A stretch of DNA of 8,630 nucleotides, from positions 1-8,630 of the forward strand of contig CAKZNJ010000500.1 of the NCBI GenBank assembly GCA_937129505.1, in the 5' to 3' direction. The notes beneath the pieces were generated by a model. The model was not told where the DNA came from. It was given only the letters and a program-made list of their open reading frames with translations, and searched no databases. Within the stretch, counting starts at the first letter, position 1. Each line of letters starts with the position of its first letter. The DNA is from an uncultured Anaerolineae bacterium (GTDB lineage: Bacteria; Chloroflexota; Anaerolineae; Anaerolineales; UBA4823). Position numbers and translations under genes: made by a program. Shown one piece after another: positions 6,583-8,630 of the stretch.

Positions 6583-7572
6583 ATGGTTGATCTCTCCACA
6601 ACCTATCTTGGGCTAAATCTTAAAAATCCTTTAATCGCATCTTCCTCCCCTCTTTCCCAAAAGGTCGAAAGTGCACAAGCATTAGAAGAAGCAGGCGTCT
6701 CTGCTATCGTTATGTACTCGCTTTTTGAGGAACAAATTTTGCGCGACAGTCTTAAGATCGACGCCGATCTTTCGCGGGGGATCGAAACTTTTCCAGAGGC
6801 ATTAACTTATCTTCCAGATTACGGCCAATACAGCATCGGTCCAGAGACCTATCTGCGCCATCTGACCAATATCAAAAAAGCGGTTCGTATTCCCGTCCTA
6901 GGCAGTCTTAATGGTGTGACAGACGGAGGGTGGGTCGAATATGCGCAAAAAATTCAGGATGCCGGTGCCGATGCTCTAGAACTCAACCTGTATAACATAG
7001 CCACCGATGTCAACATCACCTCGGCGCAATTGGAAGACGAGTATTTACACCTTGTCTCTCATGTGCGCAACTCGGTCTCTATCTCGCTTGCCGTCAAGCT
7101 CAGCCCCTTCTTCACTGCCCTGCCCAACTTTGCCAAACGGCTCGCCGATTGCGGTGTGAACGGCATTGTTTTATTCAACCGTTTTTACCAACCCGATTTT
7201 GACCTTGAAGAACTTGAGGTAGTGCCTCACCTCGTCTTGAGTAACTCAAATGAAATGCGCTTACCCCTGCGATGGATTGCGATCCTCTACAAGCGCGTTG
7301 CGGTGGATTTTGGCTTAACCAGCGGCATCCATACCGCCGAAGACCTGCTCAAAGCCCTGATGGCTGGCGCCAAGGCGGGTATGGTCACCTCGGCTTTCCT
7401 GCTCCATGGAGTTGGACGAGCAAACCAAATTTTGAATGACTTAAGACAATGGATGATCGAGAAAGAGTATCAATCGGTTACCCAAATGATCGGCAGCATG
7501 AGCCAACAAGCCGTTGCCGACCCAGCTGCCTTTGAGCGGGCAAATTACATGAAGGTTCTCTCCTCGTACTAA
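6583..7572 (+). CDS. Dihydroorotate dehydrogenase-like flavoprotein
   Basis: This 329-residue protein has the fold signatures of FMN-binding dihydroorotate dehydrogenases. It opens with LGLNLKNPLIASSSPLS (9-25), has VKLSP with the FMN-side K172, and an FMN-phosphate region SGI (247-249) with MAGAKAGMVTSAFLLHG (260-276). It best fits the family annotated as dihydroorotate dehydrogenase-like (PRK07565 style), shown by MYSLFEEQI, LFNRFYQPDFD and LPLRWIAIL. In true class 1 enzymes the segment LNLSCPN carries the catalytic Cys or Ser; here it reads LNLYNIATD (134-142), which puts N138 in that place. Orotate synthesis is therefore doubtful and the substrate is unknown. There is no signal peptide or membrane helix. 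AAGGAG at 6571-6576, six bases before the ATG, sets the start. It lies 80 bases after nifJ with no terminator between them, so the two are probably one operon. Confidence 0.88.
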   Translation: MVDLSTTYLGLNLKNPLIASSSPLSQKVESAQALEEAGVSAIVMYSLFEEQILRDSLKIDADLSRGIETFPEALTYLPDYGQYSIGPETYLRHLTNIKKAVRIPVLGSLNGVTDGGWVEYAQKIQDAGADALELNLYNIATDVNITSAQLEDEYLHLVSHVRNSVSISLAVKLSPFFTALPNFAKRLADCGVNGIVLFNRFYQPDFDLEELEVVPHLVLSNSNEMRLPLRWIAILYKRVAVDFGLTSGIHTAEDLLKALMAGAKAGMVTSAFLLHGVGRANQILNDLRQWMIEKEYQSVTQMIGSMSQQAVADPAAFERANYMKVLSSY

Positions 7573-7583
7573 TCCGTTGGCAG

Positions 7584-7619
7584 CCTCCCACTCCAGAAAT
7601 CTGAGTGGAGGGTTTTGTT
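7584..7619 (+). terminator. Intrinsic terminator after the flavoprotein gene
   Basis: CCTC(C)CACTC pairs with GAGTGGAGG (7603-7611) with one bulged C, and a small inner CAG/CTG pairing is also possible. The stem is followed by GTTTTGTT. It starts 11 bases after the stop codon and probably ends the nifJ operon. Confidence 0.75.
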
Positions 7620-7651
7620 ATGATCACAAACTACAACTGAGAAGTTAAAAA

Positions 7652-7684
7652 TAAAAAAAAACGCCGCCTGCGACCTCGGCGGCG
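7652..7684 (-). terminator. Intrinsic terminator of the rpsU-infA operon
   Basis: On the minus strand CGCCGCC (7684-7678) pairs with GGCGGCG (7668-7662) over seven perfect G-C pairs around a nine-base loop, followed directly by nine T (7661-7653). This is a textbook terminator about 50 bases after the infA stop. It faces the plus-strand terminator at 7584-7619, so the convergent operons are insulated from each other. Confidence 0.93.
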
Positions 7685-7733
7685 GAATGATAACTGCTCC
7701 ACGGATGATGAATAGCCGACGGAAGAATGAACG

Positions 7734-7985
7734 CTACTCTTCAAAATCGGGCTCGTCCACGTGCTTCTTATGGCGATAGACGATGCGCCCCCGAGTGAGA
7801 TCATACGGCGACATCTCCACCCGTACTTTATCTCCGAGTAGAATGCGGATGTAGTACTTACGCATCTTGCCCGATAGGTAGGCTAAGACTTCGTGATTGT
7901 TTTCTAGGCGCACCCGAAATTGAGTGCCCGGCAAAGCTTCAATCACGGTACCTTCAACTTGAATCTTCTCTTCTTCTCTTGCCAT
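7734..7985 (-). CDS. infA: Translation initiation factor IF-1
   Basis: IF-1 binds the 30S A site and works with IF-2 and IF-3 in starting translation. The protein is a single S1-like OB fold of about 72 residues. Typical segments are visible: EGTVIEALPGTQFRVRLENNHEV (11-33), YLSGKMRKYYIRIL (36-49), GDKVRVEMSPYDLTRGRIVYR (51-71). The frame is open 15 codons further upstream, but the ATG at 7985 is chosen because GGAGG (7991-7995) lies five bases before it and the resulting MAREEEKIQVEG matches the family start. The total is 83 residues, about 11 more than usual: the end adds an acidic tail, HKKHVDEPDFEE. It is the second gene of a two-gene operon, 37 bases after rpsU. Whether another infA copy exists in a ribosomal protein cluster elsewhere cannot be seen here. 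Confidence 0.96.
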   Translation of the reverse strand: MAREEEKIQVEGTVIEALPGTQFRVRLENNHEVLAYLSGKMRKYYIRILLGDKVRVEMSPYDLTRGRIVYRHKKHVDEPDFEE

Positions 7986-8022
7986 CCAATCCTCCACACA
8001 GAGCCACTCGCAAAGGGGCAGC

Positions 8023-8220
8023 TCATTCAACTTCTACGGTTTGGCGACGCTTAATGCGGCGGATCGCTTTTTTCTTCTGGATGCGGCGCAGTTCACTTTT
8101 GGAGACAAACCACCGCTTGCGGCGCACCGTGCTGAGCACACCGCTTTTAGCGACCTTTTTACGGAAACGTTTGAGTAACGAGTCCTGCGATTCGTTCGGT
8201 CGTAATGTCACTACGGTCAA
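8023..8220 (-). CDS. rpsU: 30S ribosomal protein S21 (bS21)
   Basis: bS21 is a small basic protein of the 30S subunit, located near the 3' end of 16S rRNA and needed for efficient initiation. The 65-residue product has the family pattern LRPNESQDSLLKRFRKKV (6-23), SGVLSTVRRKRWF (26-38), then a Lys/Arg-rich helix (44-59). The start is a TTG at 8218-8220: the full consensus AAAGGAGGTGA sits just before it with GGAGG at 8229-8233, eight bases away. An in-frame TTG at 8242-8244 precedes that ribosome binding site and would add eight residues that do not fit the family. The tail QTVEVE is slightly acidic. The gene is first in an operon with infA, preceded by its own promoter and a leader containing a terminator-like hairpin. 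Confidence 0.93.
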   Translation of the reverse strand: MTVVTLRPNESQDSLLKRFRKKVAKSGVLSTVRRKRWFVSKSELRRIQKKKAIRRIKRRQTVEVE

Positions 8221-8250
8221 GATTTTCACCTCCTTTCTGTTCAAGGATTA

Positions 8251-8290
8251 ACACAAAAAACTCGGCTGGCATTCGCGCAGGCAGCCGAGT
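8251..8290 (-). terminator. Intrinsic terminator inside the rpsU leader (possible attenuator)
   Basis: On the minus strand ACTCGGCTG (8290-8282) pairs perfectly with CAGCCGAGT (8268-8260) across a 13-base loop, and the RNA then continues TTTTTTGTGTT. It lies about 30 bases before the rpsU start and about 100 bases after the predicted transcription start, so it would stop transcription before rpsU unless overcome. It either attenuates rpsU-infA or ends a small RNA of about 130 bases. Confidence 0.75.
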
Positions 8291-8390
8291 AAGAACAACC
8301 GCAAGGAAAACAGAACAAACTCTGCCCGATAAAAGCTCCTCCGCAATACCTAAGAAACGAATGCCTGATATGCGCGAAAAATCGTCTTGT

Positions 8391-8396
8391 ATTATA
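8391..8396 (-). promoter_or_regulatory. -10 box of the rpsU-infA promoter
   Basis: The minus strand has a perfect TATAAT at 8396-8391. At 17 bases upstream only a weak -35 (TTCTTT) is present, inside a T-rich stretch that might act as an UP-like element. The predicted transcription start is near 8384, giving a leader of about 164 bases before the TTG start of rpsU. Confidence 0.6.
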
Positions 8397-8494
8397 CCGC
8401 GAAAGATAGAAAAAAAGAAGGTCATTACAACCCATTTACCTGACTTTCTTTATGACCAGAGGAAGACTCCGTTCGCCATGAAATGGAGCTTGAG

Positions 8495-8560
8495 ATCATT
8501 CCGAACGAGCGCACCGCTCCTCCATGTCATTTCGTAGGAGCGCCAGCGACTGAGGAATCT
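8495..8560 (+). repeat. Imperfect intergenic repeat with GAGCGC cores and a hairpin
   Basis: TCATTCCGAACGAGCGC (8496-8512) is repeated as TCATTTCGTAGGAGCGC (8527-8543), 14 of 17 positions identical with a 31-base period. CGCTCCT (8515-8521) can pair with AGGAGCG (8536-8542). The unit ends GACTGAGGAATCT. From memory this resembles dispersed intergenic repeats of the form TCATT-CG-GAGCG-GAGGAATCT found in many Chloroflexota and other bacteria. The bases on either side (8400-8494 and 8561-8630) hold no convincing gene. Confidence 0.55.
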
Positions 8561-8612
8561 AAAGATGTCTAGTATGATATAAAAATAGGGCACAGCAGGC
8601 CGATGATGTCTT

Positions 8613-8625
8613 GGTCTCAGAGACC
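8613..8625. repeat. Short perfect palindrome at the right edge
   Basis: GGTCTC and GAGACC flank a central A. It could be a small hairpin or part of a feature continuing beyond the window. The sequence is too short for any function to be assigned. Confidence 0.3.
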
Positions 8626-8630
8626 GCGAG

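Noticed and set aside
7986..8030. Upstream extension of infA (start at 8030)
   Set aside because: The ATG at 7985 has a well-placed GGAGG and matches the IF-1 N-terminus; the extension would overlap the end of rpsU.
8159..8425. 88-codon minus-strand frame upstream of and overlapping rpsU
   Set aside because: It runs through the promoter, the terminator hairpin and out of frame into rpsU; it has no good ribosome binding site.
8613..8625. Palindrome GGTCTC-A-GAGACC as an operator or attachment site
   Set aside because: It is very short, at the window edge and without partner copies in the window; listed only as a low-confidence repeat.
8444..8629. Minus-strand frame open from the right edge to a stop near 8444
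   Set aside because: Most of it is translation of the GAGCGC repeat and it has basic, unprotein-like composition; such frames are typical false genes on intergenic repeats.

Overview
The window looks like chromosomal DNA of an anaerobic bacterium, most likely Chloroflexota (Anaerolineae-like). This rests on a single-chain pyruvate:ferredoxin oxidoreductase, a stand-alone rpsU-infA pair, and an acidic zinc-ribbon protein with repeated Pro-x-Trp-Leu motifs, a style I associate with Anaerolineae. The lineage is an inference; no rRNA gene is present to fix it. No transposase, integrase, CRISPR array or tRNA was seen.

Layout. (1) Bases 1-2619, minus strand: a compact four-gene operon. In order of transcription it encodes an 86-aa one-helix membrane protein, a 245-aa protein with a membrane helix at each end, a 212-aa protein with six predicted helices, and an acidic zinc-ribbon protein that runs off the left edge. 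The first two junctions are 4-base stop/start overlaps and the third gap is 3 bases. None has a function I can name with confidence, and this operon is the best candidate for an undescribed system. (2) Bases 2620-2905: AT-rich divergent control region. The operon and nifJ each have an extended -10 promoter, and the same 15-base sequence sits in opposite orientation over both. The operon start appears leaderless; nifJ has a leader of about 110 bases with two possible hairpins. (3) Bases 2906-7572, plus strand: nifJ (1198 aa, all cofactor ligands visible), a strong intergenic hairpin, then a dihydroorotate-dehydrogenase-like flavoprotein whose usual catalytic Cys/Ser position appears to be Asn. 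A plus-strand terminator follows. (4) Bases 7652-8396, minus strand: rpsU (S21) and infA (IF-1), with a clear promoter, a leader containing an intrinsic terminator (possible attenuator), and a strong terminator after infA. (5) Bases 8397-8630: no convincing gene; an imperfect repeat with GAGCGC cores resembling dispersed intergenic repeats, and a short palindrome at the right edge.

How the genes fit together: nifJ converts pyruvate to acetyl-CoA and reduces ferredoxin. The downstream flavoprotein is probably co-transcribed and may take part in linked redox or carbon metabolism on an unknown substrate. The shared promoter sequence suggests that the divergent membrane operon and nifJ respond to the same factor. 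rpsU-infA is an independent translation operon read towards nifJ and separated from it by back-to-back terminators.
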